This document shows positions 16,267-23,911 of a DNA stretch of 64,000 bases, one piece after another. The stretch lies in assembly GCF_001050195.2 (NCBI RefSeq), contig NZ_DF967965.1:212245-276244 (forward strand), read 5' to 3'. Made by a program: the position numbers and the translations under genes. This DNA is from Anaerolinea thermolimosa. Its GTDB lineage: Bacteria > Chloroflexota > Anaerolineae > Anaerolineales > Anaerolineaceae. How positions within the stretch are numbered: position 1 is the stretch's first letter; each line of letters begins with the position of its first letter. Under the pieces are notes generated by a model, which was given only the letters and a program-made list of their open reading frames with translations, was not told the DNA's origin and did not search any database.

Positions 16267-17538
16267 ATGAAACTGCTGACGTTCCTGGGTACGGGAAATT
16301 ATCGTGAGACGGTTTACCGCTGGGGCGAGCGGGAGTGGAAGACATCTTTTGCGCCGGTGGCCAGCTGCCATTTCCTCCAGCCCGAAAGTCTGATCGTATT
16401 TCTCACCGAGGAGGCCCAGGGGGAACCTTTTGAGAAGCTCAAGAGTGAGCTTTCTTTGCCCATCCGGGTTGAGCCGGTGCCGGTGCCGCTGGGAGCCTCG
16501 GAGGCCGAGCTGTGGCAGATCTTTGCCCAGGTGAGCCAGGTGGCCGGGGCTTCATCGGAGGTGGCGTTTGATATTACCCACGGACTGCGTTCCTTCCCGC
16601 TCATCGGTCTGCTGACGGCGGTTTTCCTCAAGAGCGGCTTTCAGGTAAACCTGCGCGCCGTGCTTTACGGGGCATTCGACGTGGGGAATGTTCAGGGGCT
16701 ATCCTACACCCCCATGTTTGATCTCACCCCCCTGCTTTCATTGCTCGAATGGTCGGTAGCGGCTGATCGCTTCAACCGTACGGGTGATGCGCGTTACCTG
16801 GCCTCACTGGCCAAAAATGCCAGAAAAGAGCTGGCCATGCAGGCCGGGGGTGACCATGCTCTGCTGGATGATGCCAGCGCCCTGAGTAACCTGGCGGGGG
16901 CCCTCACCGAAATTTCACAGGCGCTGCACCTCATCCGCCCTTATCAGGCCATGCAGCGGGTGGCCGAACTGCCTGCCAGGGTAGAAAAAGCCCGTCAGGC
17001 GCTGCAGCGCCTGGCGGCGGTGCAGCCTTTTAGCGCCCTGCTTCAGTCGGTGCAGACGGCCTATGCTCCCCTGGCCTGTGCAAACCCGTACGACCCGGCC
17101 GGGGCGTGGGAAACACTGCGGGTGGAGCGGGAGATGATCGGCTGGTACATTGAACGTGAACTGTGGGTGCAGGCGGTGTCGCTGATGCGCGAATGGCTCA
17201 TCAGCTGGGTGATGCTCTGGGTGGGCCGGCCAGAAGTGACCCGCCTGGAGGTGCGTGAGGAGGTTGGGCAAATGCTGGGTTCTGAGGTTGAGGCCTTTAA
17301 CAAAGCGCGGCAAAGCGGGCAGGCTTATCGGTCGGTGTTTCAGGCGAAGGTGCCGCAGGTGGAGGCCGTGCTGGGGTTCTGGCCCAACCTCGCCCAGGTG
17401 CGCAATGATATTGACCATGCCGCAAAACGGGAAGATCCTTTCTCTGCGAAAGGATTGACCGAGCAGATTGCTAACCTGTACGAGAAAATCCGTGGATTGC
17501 CGTTATTTCCCTTATCTGATGATGGAGTTGTCTCATGA
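16267..17538 (+). CDS. csx1: Csx1-type CARF-HEPN ribonuclease (TM1812/Csx2 family)
   Basis: From ATG 16267 the product is 423 residues. The N-terminal CARF domain is typical of the TM1812 family: LLTFLGTGNYRETVYRW, then VAFDITHGLRSFPLIGLL and RAVLYGAFD. A helical region leads to the HEPN motif RNDIDH (R379-x4-H384), the catalytic R-x4-6-H of this RNase superfamily. By family knowledge it is activated by cyclic oligoadenylate from Cas10 and degrades RNA non-specifically. Both sensor and nuclease motifs look intact. GAGGAG precedes the start; the longer frame from 16186 lies within csm5. It overlaps the next gene by ATGA, so the two effectors are co-translated. Confidence 0.9.
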   Translation: MKLLTFLGTGNYRETVYRWGEREWKTSFAPVASCHFLQPESLIVFLTEEAQGEPFEKLKSELSLPIRVEPVPVPLGASEAELWQIFAQVSQVAGASSEVAFDITHGLRSFPLIGLLTAVFLKSGFQVNLRAVLYGAFDVGNVQGLSYTPMFDLTPLLSLLEWSVAADRFNRTGDARYLASLAKNARKELAMQAGGDHALLDDASALSNLAGALTEISQALHLIRPYQAMQRVAELPARVEKARQALQRLAAVQPFSALLQSVQTAYAPLACANPYDPAGAWETLRVEREMIGWYIERELWVQAVSLMREWLISWVMLWVGRPEVTRLEVREEVGQMLGSEVEAFNKARQSGQAYRSVFQAKVPQVEAVLGFWPNLAQVRNDIDHAAKREDPFSAKGLTEQIANLYEKIRGLPLFPLSDDGVVS

Positions 17539-18416
17539 TCCTTGTATCCCTGGTGGGGGAACAGCCCATCCCGAACATCCTGCCGCTCTGGCAATTTCCT
17601 GAGTTCACGCGCACGCAGTTTGCCGCCACCCGGGCTACCCTGGGGCATGCCGAGCAAATGCGCCAGGCTATCGCCGCAGATGCATCGTTGAAGCATGTAG
17701 AGGTTCTGCCCCCGCTCACCATCGAACCCTACGACCTGCAGAAGACGCGCCTGGTGCTGTCGCAGGCGATGAGCCGCCACCTGGAACAGGGAGACACGGT
17801 GTGCCTTAACCTTACGGCTGGCACCAAGCTGATGAGCCTGGCTGCCCTTCAGGCGGCTTACGGTACGGGGATCACGCTTCTTTATGTGGCCACCGAGACC
17901 AACCAGATGATCTTCCTGCGTTCTGACGGTGTTGAGTTCAAACGCCAGCCGATTGAGGTTTCGATCTCGGTGGAGCAGTATCTGCGCGCCTATGGCTTTG
18001 AGGTATCGCAGGATCGCGGTTTCCGCCCGCCGCGTGAGGGCGACGCGCTGGAAGAAGAGGTGGAGCGCCGCCTGAAAGAAAGCGGGTTCTTCGATGATGT
18101 TCAGCGCAATGTGCTCATCCGCCGGGTAAAGGAGCACGGCGAGGTGAAAAATGAGCTGGATGTAGCCGCCACCCGCAACGGGCACCTGGCCGTGTGTTCG
18201 TGCAAGGCCGTCAACAGCCTGAACCGTGAGAGCCTGTACGAGCTTTCTTCGGTGGTGCGCCGCGAGTACGCCGGCATTTACTGCGGGAAGGTGCTGGCCA
18301 CCACAGCTGAGGTGACCGATGGCCTGCGCGAACGCGCCCGGCTGTGGGGCATTGAGCTGGTAGACGCACCCCAGCTGTGGAATATCGCTTATTACATGGA
18401 AAGGGCCACCCGTTAG
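17535..18416 (+). CDS. CARF-PD-(D/E)xK nuclease, Card1/Can2-like (DUF1887 family)
   Basis: The 293-residue product has an N-terminal CARF domain (LVSLVGEQPIPNILPL; DTVCLNLTAGTKLMSLAALQAA; TLLYVATETNQM) and a C-terminal restriction-like nuclease domain (GDALEEEVERRLKESGFFDDVQRNV; NELDVAATRNGHLAVCSCKAVN). This is the arrangement of Card1/Can2, which cut nucleic acid when bound to cyclic tetra-adenylate. The catalytic core reads D209...S222-C223-K224: Asp and Lys are kept but Ser stands where ExK would have Glu. Activity is therefore likely but not assured. It is translationally coupled to csx1 and followed after one base by csx15. Confidence 0.85.
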   Translation: MILVSLVGEQPIPNILPLWQFPEFTRTQFAATRATLGHAEQMRQAIAADASLKHVEVLPPLTIEPYDLQKTRLVLSQAMSRHLEQGDTVCLNLTAGTKLMSLAALQAAYGTGITLLYVATETNQMIFLRSDGVEFKRQPIEVSISVEQYLRAYGFEVSQDRGFRPPREGDALEEEVERRLKESGFFDDVQRNVLIRRVKEHGEVKNELDVAATRNGHLAVCSCKAVNSLNRESLYELSSVVRREYAGIYCGKVLATTAEVTDGLRERARLWGIELVDAPQLWNIAYYMERATR

Positions 18417-18417
18417 G

Positions 18418-18801
18418 ATGATTCTGCTTAACTTTTCTCACCCGCTCACACAGACCCAGCTCGAAGAGATCGAGCGGCTCACCGGTCAGGCCGTCACCGA
18501 ACAGGTAGACCTGCCCGTGCAGTTTGAGCATGGCACACCCTTTCTCCCTCAGCTTCAGGCGCTGATGGAGAAGCTTACGGTAGCCCCGGCCCGCCTGCAG
18601 ACCGAGCCGGTGCTGGTGAATCTGCCTTCGTTGAATTTTATTGCGGCGCTGGTGCTGGCGGAACTCCACGGGCGCATGGGGTACTTTCCGCCGGTGTTGC
18701 GGCTGCGCCCCGTGCAGGGTAGCCTGCCGTTGCGTTACGAGGTTGCCGAAGTGCTCAATTTGCAGGAAGTGCGCGAAGCGGCACGCCGCAAGCGCTATTG
18801 A
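18418..18801 (+). CDS. csx15: CRISPR-associated protein Csx15
   Basis: The 127-residue protein matches Csx15 well: MILLNFSHPLTQTQLEEIERLTGQ, the central FIAALVLAELHGRMGYFPPVLRLRPV and the C-terminal EVLNLQEVREAARRK. Csx15 belongs with Csx16 and Csx20 to small Rossmann-like proteins thought to bind or degrade cyclic oligoadenylates, which would dampen the signal made by Cas10. Placed directly behind the two CARF nucleases, it is well positioned as their off-switch. The ATG starts one base after the preceding stop. Confidence 0.85.
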   Translation: MILLNFSHPLTQTQLEEIERLTGQAVTEQVDLPVQFEHGTPFLPQLQALMEKLTVAPARLQTEPVLVNLPSLNFIAALVLAELHGRMGYFPPVLRLRPVQGSLPLRYEVAEVLNLQEVREAARRKRY

Positions 18802-18857
18802 GCCTCTGGCGAACCTCTGGAACCTTAACAATTGAATCGAAACAGGAAAGATGCCGT

Positions 18858-19868
18858 ATGCCGCCTTATTACGTCATCACCCAGAACGCCCGGTTAAGGG
18901 TTGCCAACCGCCGCCTTCAGGTAGAACTGGAGCTGGAAGGTGTCACTCAGGTGCTGGATTCTGTCCCCCTGGGGCAGGTCTCGGAGGTGGTGCTCTTTGG
19001 CAACGTGGGGCTGACCACCCCCGCGATTGATGCCCTTCTGGGGCAGGAGAGTTCGGTGGTGTTTCTTACCCGGCGGGGTGAGTACCGGGGAAGGCTTTCG
19101 GGGCCGCTCACGCCGCACATGCCCCTGCGCCGGGCGCAATACCAGCGGCTTGATTCTCCCATTTTCGCTCTGCAGATGGCGCGCGGGCTGGTGAGCGCCA
19201 AACTGAGTCACCAGCGTGCGCTGTTAATGCGCCACAATCGCGAGTGTAACGATCCGCTCATTGCCGAGGCCATTGCCCGTCTGGCTGGTGCCCTGCAGAA
19301 AGTGCCCGCAAAAACTCAGCTTTCTTCGTTGCGTGGTCTGGAAGGCGCGGCCACTGCGGCTTATTTCAGCGGCTATCGGCGTTTCTTCGGGCCGGAGTGG
19401 AACTTTACGGACCGCAACCGCCGTCCCCCGGCTGACCCCGTCAATGTGCTGCTTTCCCTGGGGTATACCCTGCTGGGGCAGGTCGCCACAGCCGCGGTTG
19501 AGACGGTTGGCCTCGACCCGTACGGTGGGTTTTTCCACGAGACGGTCTACAACCGCCCCTCGCTGGCTCTGGATTTGCTGGAAGAGTTCCGGCCGGTGAT
19601 CGATGGCCTGGTGCTGTGGTGCTGCCGCAGCGGGCAGCTGGGCGTGGCCGATTTTTCTCCGGGCCCGCCAGAGCGCCCGGTTGTGTTAGGTGACGAGGGT
19701 TTACGCCGGTTTATTCAGGCTTTTGAACAGCGCATGGATGGACGCTTCACGCACCCGATCCGCGGCGAGAAGCTTAACCTGCGCCAGTGTCTGATCGAAC
19801 AGGCGCGCCAGGCGGCCTCGCGCATCTTCGAAGACCGCCCCGGCTGGACGGGAATGGGGTTTCATTGA
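18858..19868 (+). CDS. cas1: Cas1, CRISPR integrase
   Basis: The 336-residue protein has the N-terminal beta domain (YYVITQNARLRVANRRLQVE; VSEVVLFGNVGLTTPAIDALL) and the catalytic helical domain. Metal ligands are visible as E162 in LRGLEGAA, H227 in GGFFHETVYN and E242/E243 in LLEEFRP. With Cas2 it inserts new spacers next to the leader. The frame is open from 18798, but homology begins at ATG 18858. It is followed one base later by cas2, and array 2 begins about 200 bases downstream. No fused reverse transcriptase is present, so acquisition from RNA is not indicated. Confidence 0.97.
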   Translation: MPPYYVITQNARLRVANRRLQVELELEGVTQVLDSVPLGQVSEVVLFGNVGLTTPAIDALLGQESSVVFLTRRGEYRGRLSGPLTPHMPLRRAQYQRLDSPIFALQMARGLVSAKLSHQRALLMRHNRECNDPLIAEAIARLAGALQKVPAKTQLSSLRGLEGAATAAYFSGYRRFFGPEWNFTDRNRRPPADPVNVLLSLGYTLLGQVATAAVETVGLDPYGGFFHETVYNRPSLALDLLEEFRPVIDGLVLWCCRSGQLGVADFSPGPPERPVVLGDEGLRRFIQAFEQRMDGRFTHPIRGEKLNLRQCLIEQARQAASRIFEDRPGWTGMGFH

Positions 19869-19869
19869 G

Positions 19870-20157
19870 ATGGAAGAACGGGCTTTTTACCTGCTGGCTT
19901 ATGATATCGCAGATGACCGCCGCCGTCAGCGCATTGCGCGGCTGATGGAGTCGATGGGGGTGCGGGTGCAGGGGAGCGTTTTTGAAGCCTATATGAACGC
20001 CTCTGAACTGGAGCGGACCCTGCGCCGGGCGCAGAAGTATTTTCGGAAGGAGGAAGACAGCCTGCGGATTTACCCCCTGTGCGCTGCCTGCCGCAGTAAG
20101 GTGCGCACTCTGGGGCGGGGTGAATTGACCCCGCCGCCGGGGGTGAAGATCGTCTGA
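19870..20157 (+). CDS. cas2: Cas2, spacer-acquisition subunit
   Basis: A 95-residue protein with the Cas2 ferredoxin-like start FYLLAYDIADDRRRQRIARLMESMGVRVQGSVFE. D12 in YDIADD is the conserved acidic position. It dimerises and holds Cas1 dimers during integration. The gene starts one base after cas1 and ends 11 bases before the hairpin that opens the array 2 leader. Confidence 0.96.
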   Translation: MEERAFYLLAYDIADDRRRQRIARLMESMGVRVQGSVFEAYMNASELERTLRRAQKYFRKEEDSLRIYPLCAACRSKVRTLGRGELTPPPGVKIV

Positions 20158-20168
20158 GCGGGTCTTCT

Positions 20169-20224
20169 GCGCACCCCCCCACCAAAAATGCTTAAAAAAG
20201 AGGTTTTTTAAAGGGGGGGTGCGC
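20169..20224 (+). repeat. Inverted repeat at the start of the CRISPR array 2 leader
   Basis: Perfect 12-nt arms GCGCACCCCCCC (20169-20180) and GGGGGGGTGCGC (20213-20224), with an A/T-rich inner stem. It is the counterpart of 5187-5246 before array 1. Downstream GGAAAATGAGAAGGTGGG is also shared. Confidence 0.85.
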
Positions 20225-20317
20225 GGAAAATGAGAAGGTGGGAGGTTTGTTTTGTGAAAGCCGTGGAAGGAGGGCGAAGGTGGAGAGATCTGCCCGGTTT
20301 TTGGGGTGGTTCCGGGC

Positions 20318-20346
20318 TTTACAATTCTCTGCCGGGGGTATATACT
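20318..20346 (+). promoter_or_regulatory. CRISPR array 2 leader promoter
   Basis: TTTACA (20318-20323), 17 nt, TATACT (20341-20346). The distance from the -10 end to the first repeat (28 nt) is the same as in array 1. The final leader stretch GTGGATGGGGTGTTTGTACA differs from array 1 by one base. The rest of the leader, 20225-20317, shows no gene. Confidence 0.8.
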
Positions 20347-20373
20347 TGTCTCTGTGGATGGGGTGTTTGTACA

Positions 20374-21451
20374 GTCAGAATCCATAAATGCCCGTCAGGG
20401 CATTAAGACCCAGATGAGCTTTTGAACTGACGAGACATCGCAGGCCAGGTGTCAGAATCCATAAATGCCCGTCAGGGCATTAAGACTTAATTTTATTCTT
20501 TTTTCAAAAGCGTCACTTATAACGTCAGAATCCATAAATGCCCGTCAGGGCATTAAGACCCAGGCCTGTTTACTAGAACGGTCCCGGAGACAAACGGTCA
20601 GAATCCATAAATGCCCGTCAGGGCATTAAGACGATCCACTGGAAGGGCATGGACTGGGTATGCTATGATCTGCGTCAGAATCCATAAATGCCCGTCAGGG
20701 CATTAAGACCCATCCGGCGATACAGGTATACCGCCATTTTGGCCTCCCGTCAGAATCCATAAATGCCCGTCAGGGCATTAAGACTCTTACGTAAATCGGA
20801 TCAGCGGACTTACGCATACTCGTTTTGTCAGAATCCATAAATGCCCGTCAGGGCATTAAGACCCCTCGCCGAAGCCACGCTTACAGGTAATATTGGCGTA
20901 CAGGTCAGAATCCATAAATGCCCGTCAGGGCATTAAGACTCAGCGTGACAAGGTTTTTCATCAGGCCAAAATACGTCAGAATCCATAAATGCCCGTCAGG
21001 GCATTAAGACCAATTAGCCGACAGACAACCAGTCCTTAGACTTCGATGATTTTGTCAGAATCCATAAATGCCCGTCAGGGCATTAAGACTCTGCATCAAG
21101 CAAAGATAACCAGAGATAATCTCGTGTCAGTCAGAATCCATAAATGCCCGTCAGGGCATTAAGACGTTGCTGTCCGTAGCGCCCTTGACTCGTACGTCAG
21201 TCAGAATCCATAAATGCCCGTCAGGGCATTAAGACGCGAGCCACGGCATTCAGCAGTGTGACAATATCACTTTTGTCAGAATCCATAAATGCCCGTCAGG
21301 GCATTAAGACCTTATCACTATTCGAGTTCTCGATACATCTTGGTCAGAATCCATAAATGCCTGTCAGGGCATTAAGACTCTAAAGACCTGTAATTCGCGA
21401 TCCGTCCTGTGATTTGTCAGAATCCATAAATGCCCGTCAGGGCATTAAGAC
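20374..21451 (+). CRISPR. CRISPR array 2: 15 repeats and 14 spacers, plus a degenerate repeat further on
   Basis: Fifteen 36-nt repeats, same sequence as array 1, start at 20374, 20451, 20524, 20597, 20674, 20749, 20827, 20904, 20975, 21054, 21130, 21200, 21275, 21343 and 21416. Repeat 14 has one change (C to T at 21362), which keeps the stem as a G-U pair. Spacers are 32-43 nt. After repeat 15 comes a 196-nt segment with an ORF, then a full-length but degenerate repeat at 21648-21683. Orientation equals that of the cas genes and array 1, leader on the left. No spacer is visibly shared between the arrays. Confidence 0.99.
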
Positions 21452-21470
21452 TCTATAAGTGGTGGTGATT

Positions 21471-21647
21471 ATGTCGAAAACAGTAAACGGAGTTATCATG
21501 CACGATTCAGATGAGGATGCGGACTGGCTCCATTATGCCTTCCCAAAATGGCATCAAGAAGAGCTCGAAATCCATGAAGAGCTAGCAAGGAAATACGCGC
21601 AAGAGCTGGAAGAGCAGGAGCCACCTGAAGAGTTACAGCAGGAGTAA
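21471..21647 (+). CDS. Small acidic hypothetical protein encoded between CRISPR repeats
   Basis: A complete 58-codon ORF fills most of the 196-nt gap between repeat 15 and the degenerate last repeat; its TAA ends on the base before that repeat. The product has 17 Asp/Glu against 4 Lys/Arg. It has an acidic N-terminal patch (HDSDEDADW), an aromatic middle (WLHYAFPKWHQ) and a Glu-rich helical C-terminus (EELARKYAQELEEQEPPEEL). GGTGGTG before the ATG is a weak ribosome site. Base use looks less GC-rich than the cas genes. I recognise no family. It may be captured foreign DNA, a relic of the array trailer, or a functional DNA-mimic-like protein; GTG 21459 is an alternative start. Confidence 0.5.
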   Translation: MSKTVNGVIMHDSDEDADWLHYAFPKWHQEELEIHEELARKYAQELEEQEPPEELQQE

Positions 21648-21683
21648 GTCAGAATCCATAAATGCCCGTCGGGGGATGATGAC
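21648..21683 (+). repeat. Degenerate full-length CRISPR repeat closing array 2
   Basis: This 36-nt segment is identical to the repeat over its first 23 bases and differs at four positions in the last 13, which destroys the 3' half of the stem. It is typical of a decayed trailer-end repeat, but it is separated from repeat 15 by 196 nt instead of 32-43. Confidence 0.9.
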
Positions 21684-21884
21684 GGGTAAAGCGCCGCCTG
21701 TGCCTGAAGGCAAGTATGGGGGGTATGCATCTGCCTCAGAACCCATCATTGAACAGAAGGATGGCACGCCAGAACCGTCCGGGGCCCTTTCAAAAGGGCG
21801 AAGGCCGCGAGGGGACTGGCGCGCTACCGCCCCGAAAGGAGTACAATTGCCGGGAGGGGGCATATCATACAAACCGAGGAGTAC

Positions 21885-22748
21885 ATGGGCATGTCTGAAT
21901 CGGAACTGCTTTCACTGGTGCTGGTCTTACGCCCCGAGGCCGCCCCGGGGCGCGCTTTACCCGCCTGGTGGGGGGCGGCGGCACATGCGCTGTTGCTTTC
22001 GGCAGTGCGCCAGGTGAACCCTGAGCTGGCCGCGCGCCTGCACGATGAACAGGGGCCGCGCCCGTTTACCGTCTCTACCCTGATGGGTGCGGGGGCGCAC
22101 CGCGCACTCGACCCCTCACGCCTGTACACCCTGCGTTTCACGGCGCTTCAGGCAGAGGTGACCCTGGCCCTGCGGGAGGCCTCTGCGGCGGGCGGCCCGC
22201 TGGCCCCCGGCGCCCGGCTGGAGCTGGATTACCTGCCCTTTGTGGTGGAACAGGTGTTTTTTACCTCTGACGGGCACCCCTGGGCGGGCGAGGGTTCATA
22301 CCGCCAGCTGATGAGCGCGCACCTGGTTCAACCGGCCCCGCCGCGCAGGCTGCGCCTGCGCCTGGCCAGCCCCACGGGTTTCCGTTCGGCCGAGAAACAA
22401 CAGCCCTTCCCCCTGCCCGAACTGGTTTTTGGCAGTCTGCTGGAGCGCTGGAACAGTTTTTCGCCGATGGCTTTCCCGGCTGAGGTGCGCCGTTTTGCCG
22501 CCGAGTGCCTGGGGGTTTCGGCATTTAACCTCAGCACGCGCAGTGCCCGGCTTAAGGATAGTGGTTTGCGCATCGGTTGTGTGGGCGAAGTGACCTTCAC
22601 CGCACTGCATTACGACCGCTACTGGATGAACGTGCTTCACACCCTGGCAGCGTATGCGTTCTTTAGCGGGGTGGGGGCTTCCACACCGCTGGGTTTTGGT
22701 CAGGCCAGCCCCGGGCCTGTGCTGCCGGTTGAAGAGGCGCCCGAGTGA
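21885..22748 (+). CDS. cas6: Cas6, pre-crRNA processing endoribonuclease
   Basis: A 287-residue RAMP-type protein. The N-terminal ferredoxin fold starts SLVLVLRPEAAPGRALPAWWGAAAHALLLSAV, a second conserved block is FTVSTLMGAGAHRALDPSRLYTLRFTAL, and the C-terminal glycine-rich loop GVGASTPLGFGQ is the hallmark of Cas6. It should cut the 36-nt repeats next to the AATGCCC stem and supply crRNAs from both arrays. It stands apart from the csm operon, behind array 2, which explains the absence of cas6 there. GAGGAG precedes ATG 21885; ATG 21891 is also possible. The 200 bases between the degenerate repeat and the start show no other clear gene. Confidence 0.9.
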   Translation: MGMSESELLSLVLVLRPEAAPGRALPAWWGAAAHALLLSAVRQVNPELAARLHDEQGPRPFTVSTLMGAGAHRALDPSRLYTLRFTALQAEVTLALREASAAGGPLAPGARLELDYLPFVVEQVFFTSDGHPWAGEGSYRQLMSAHLVQPAPPRRLRLRLASPTGFRSAEKQQPFPLPELVFGSLLERWNSFSPMAFPAEVRRFAAECLGVSAFNLSTRSARLKDSGLRIGCVGEVTFTALHYDRYWMNVLHTLAAYAFFSGVGASTPLGFGQASPGPVLPVEEAPE

Positions 22749-22876
22749 GAAAACTGCCCCTTTTTTGCCCCCCCGGCGGGGCGATTTTCGTTTAAAATGC
22801 AGAGCACGGGTTCTTATCCAGCCCCGTGAAACCGAATGCGGGCGTATGAGGGGCGATCATCCATTCAGGAGGTACC

Positions 22877-23812
22877 ATGCAATCTTCAGAGAGTCGGGCG
22901 CCGCGGCGCAGCGGGTGGGCTTACCTCTGGGTGAGCCTGCGCGGTTTTTTCATGGGCGCCGCCGACGTGGTTCCCGGGGTTTCGGGCGGGACGATTGCCC
23001 TGCTTTCGGGCATCTACGATGAACTTCTGGAGGCCATCCATGCGGTGGATGGAAAGTTCGTAAAACGGCTCCTCTCATTCCGCTGGCGCGAGGCGCTGGG
23101 GGCTTTCCCGTGGAAGTTTCTCCTGGCGCTGGCGGCAGGGATTGGCCTGGCGGTGTTCACGCTGGGCAGGGTGTTGCACGCACTGCTGGATACGCACCCT
23201 GAAAGAGTCTGGGCGTTTTTCTTCGGGCTGGTGGCGGCTTCAGCCGTGGTGGTGGTGCGGCGGGTGCGCCGATTGACCCTGGCAGGGCTGGCGGGCATGG
23301 TTCTGTCGGCTGTGGGGGCGTACCTGTTGCTGGGGCTGGCTCCGGCTCGCACGCCCGATGAGCCCTGGTTCTTTTTTGTGAGCGGCTCGCTGGCGGTCTG
23401 CGCCATGATTTTACCGGGCATCTCAGGGGCGCTGGTGCTGGTTTTGCTGGGCAAGTATGAACCCGTTCTGCGGGCTGTCCTGCATCTGGATTTTTCCACC
23501 CTGGGGCTGGTGGCCCTGGGGGGAATGATGGGTTTGCTCAGCTTTGCCCGGCTTCTGCGCTGGTTGCTCTGGCGCTTTCATGATGTGACAGTAGCCTGCC
23601 TGGCGGGTTTCATGCTGGGGTCACTGCGGAAAATCTGGCCGTGGAAAGAAGCCCCCGCCGAACTGGAAGGGGGCGCGGACGCCTGGATGGTCAACCGGTT
23701 GCCCGCTGAATGGAGCCCTGAAGTGGGGCTGACGCTGGCGCTCATGGTCGTGGGATTCCTGCTGGTGGTGGGTATCGAGCTGGCGGGGTGGCGCCTCAGG
23801 GCGCGCGGGTAA
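22877..23812 (+). CDS. DUF368 membrane protein, undecaprenyl-phosphate translocase (PopT) family
   Basis: A 311-residue, highly hydrophobic protein with about eight membrane spans. The family signature FFMGAADVVPGVSGGTIALLSGIYDELL is at the N-terminus, and a repeated half-motif MILPGISGALVLVLLGKYEPVL lies in the middle. DUF368 members (PopT) return the lipid carrier undecaprenyl phosphate across the membrane for cell-wall and glycan synthesis. AGGAGG lies just before the ATG. It is followed by a cation antiporter gene after about 100 bases containing a hairpin; co-transcription is possible. Confidence 0.85.
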   Translation: MQSSESRAPRRSGWAYLWVSLRGFFMGAADVVPGVSGGTIALLSGIYDELLEAIHAVDGKFVKRLLSFRWREALGAFPWKFLLALAAGIGLAVFTLGRVLHALLDTHPERVWAFFFGLVAASAVVVVRRVRRLTLAGLAGMVLSAVGAYLLLGLAPARTPDEPWFFFVSGSLAVCAMILPGISGALVLVLLGKYEPVLRAVLHLDFSTLGLVALGGMMGLLSFARLLRWLLWRFHDVTVACLAGFMLGSLRKIWPWKEAPAELEGGADAWMVNRLPAEWSPEVGLTLALMVVGFLLVVGIELAGWRLRARG

Positions 23813-23911
23813 CCTGCCGGGCCTTCTTCCGCCCGGGTGGGGAAGGTAACCTGACCGCGGGTTTGTGGTTCGCGGATCGGCGGGTGTGAAGGCCGCCATT
23901 CGAGGTTGCAG

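Noticed and set aside
10419..20157. Apparent lack of cas6 in the csm operon
   Set aside because: cas6 is present downstream of array 2 at 21885, with the C-terminal glycine-rich loop.
21130..21235. GTCA duplicated before repeats 11 and 12 (spacers 10 and 11 both end GTCA) as a sign of slipped integration
   Set aside because: Only two of 27 spacers show it and four bases are too few to exclude chance.
21562..21597. A second, heavily decayed repeat inside the embedded ORF (GAAATCCATGAA resembles AGAATCCATAAA)
   Set aside because: Similarity covers only about a dozen bases, the stem is absent, and the implied spacer lengths (about 110 and 50 nt) do not fit.
23813..23911. A gene or regulatory RNA between the PopT and antiporter genes
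   Set aside because: Only a GC-rich partial hairpin is visible; no ORF, T-run or known motif supports a call.
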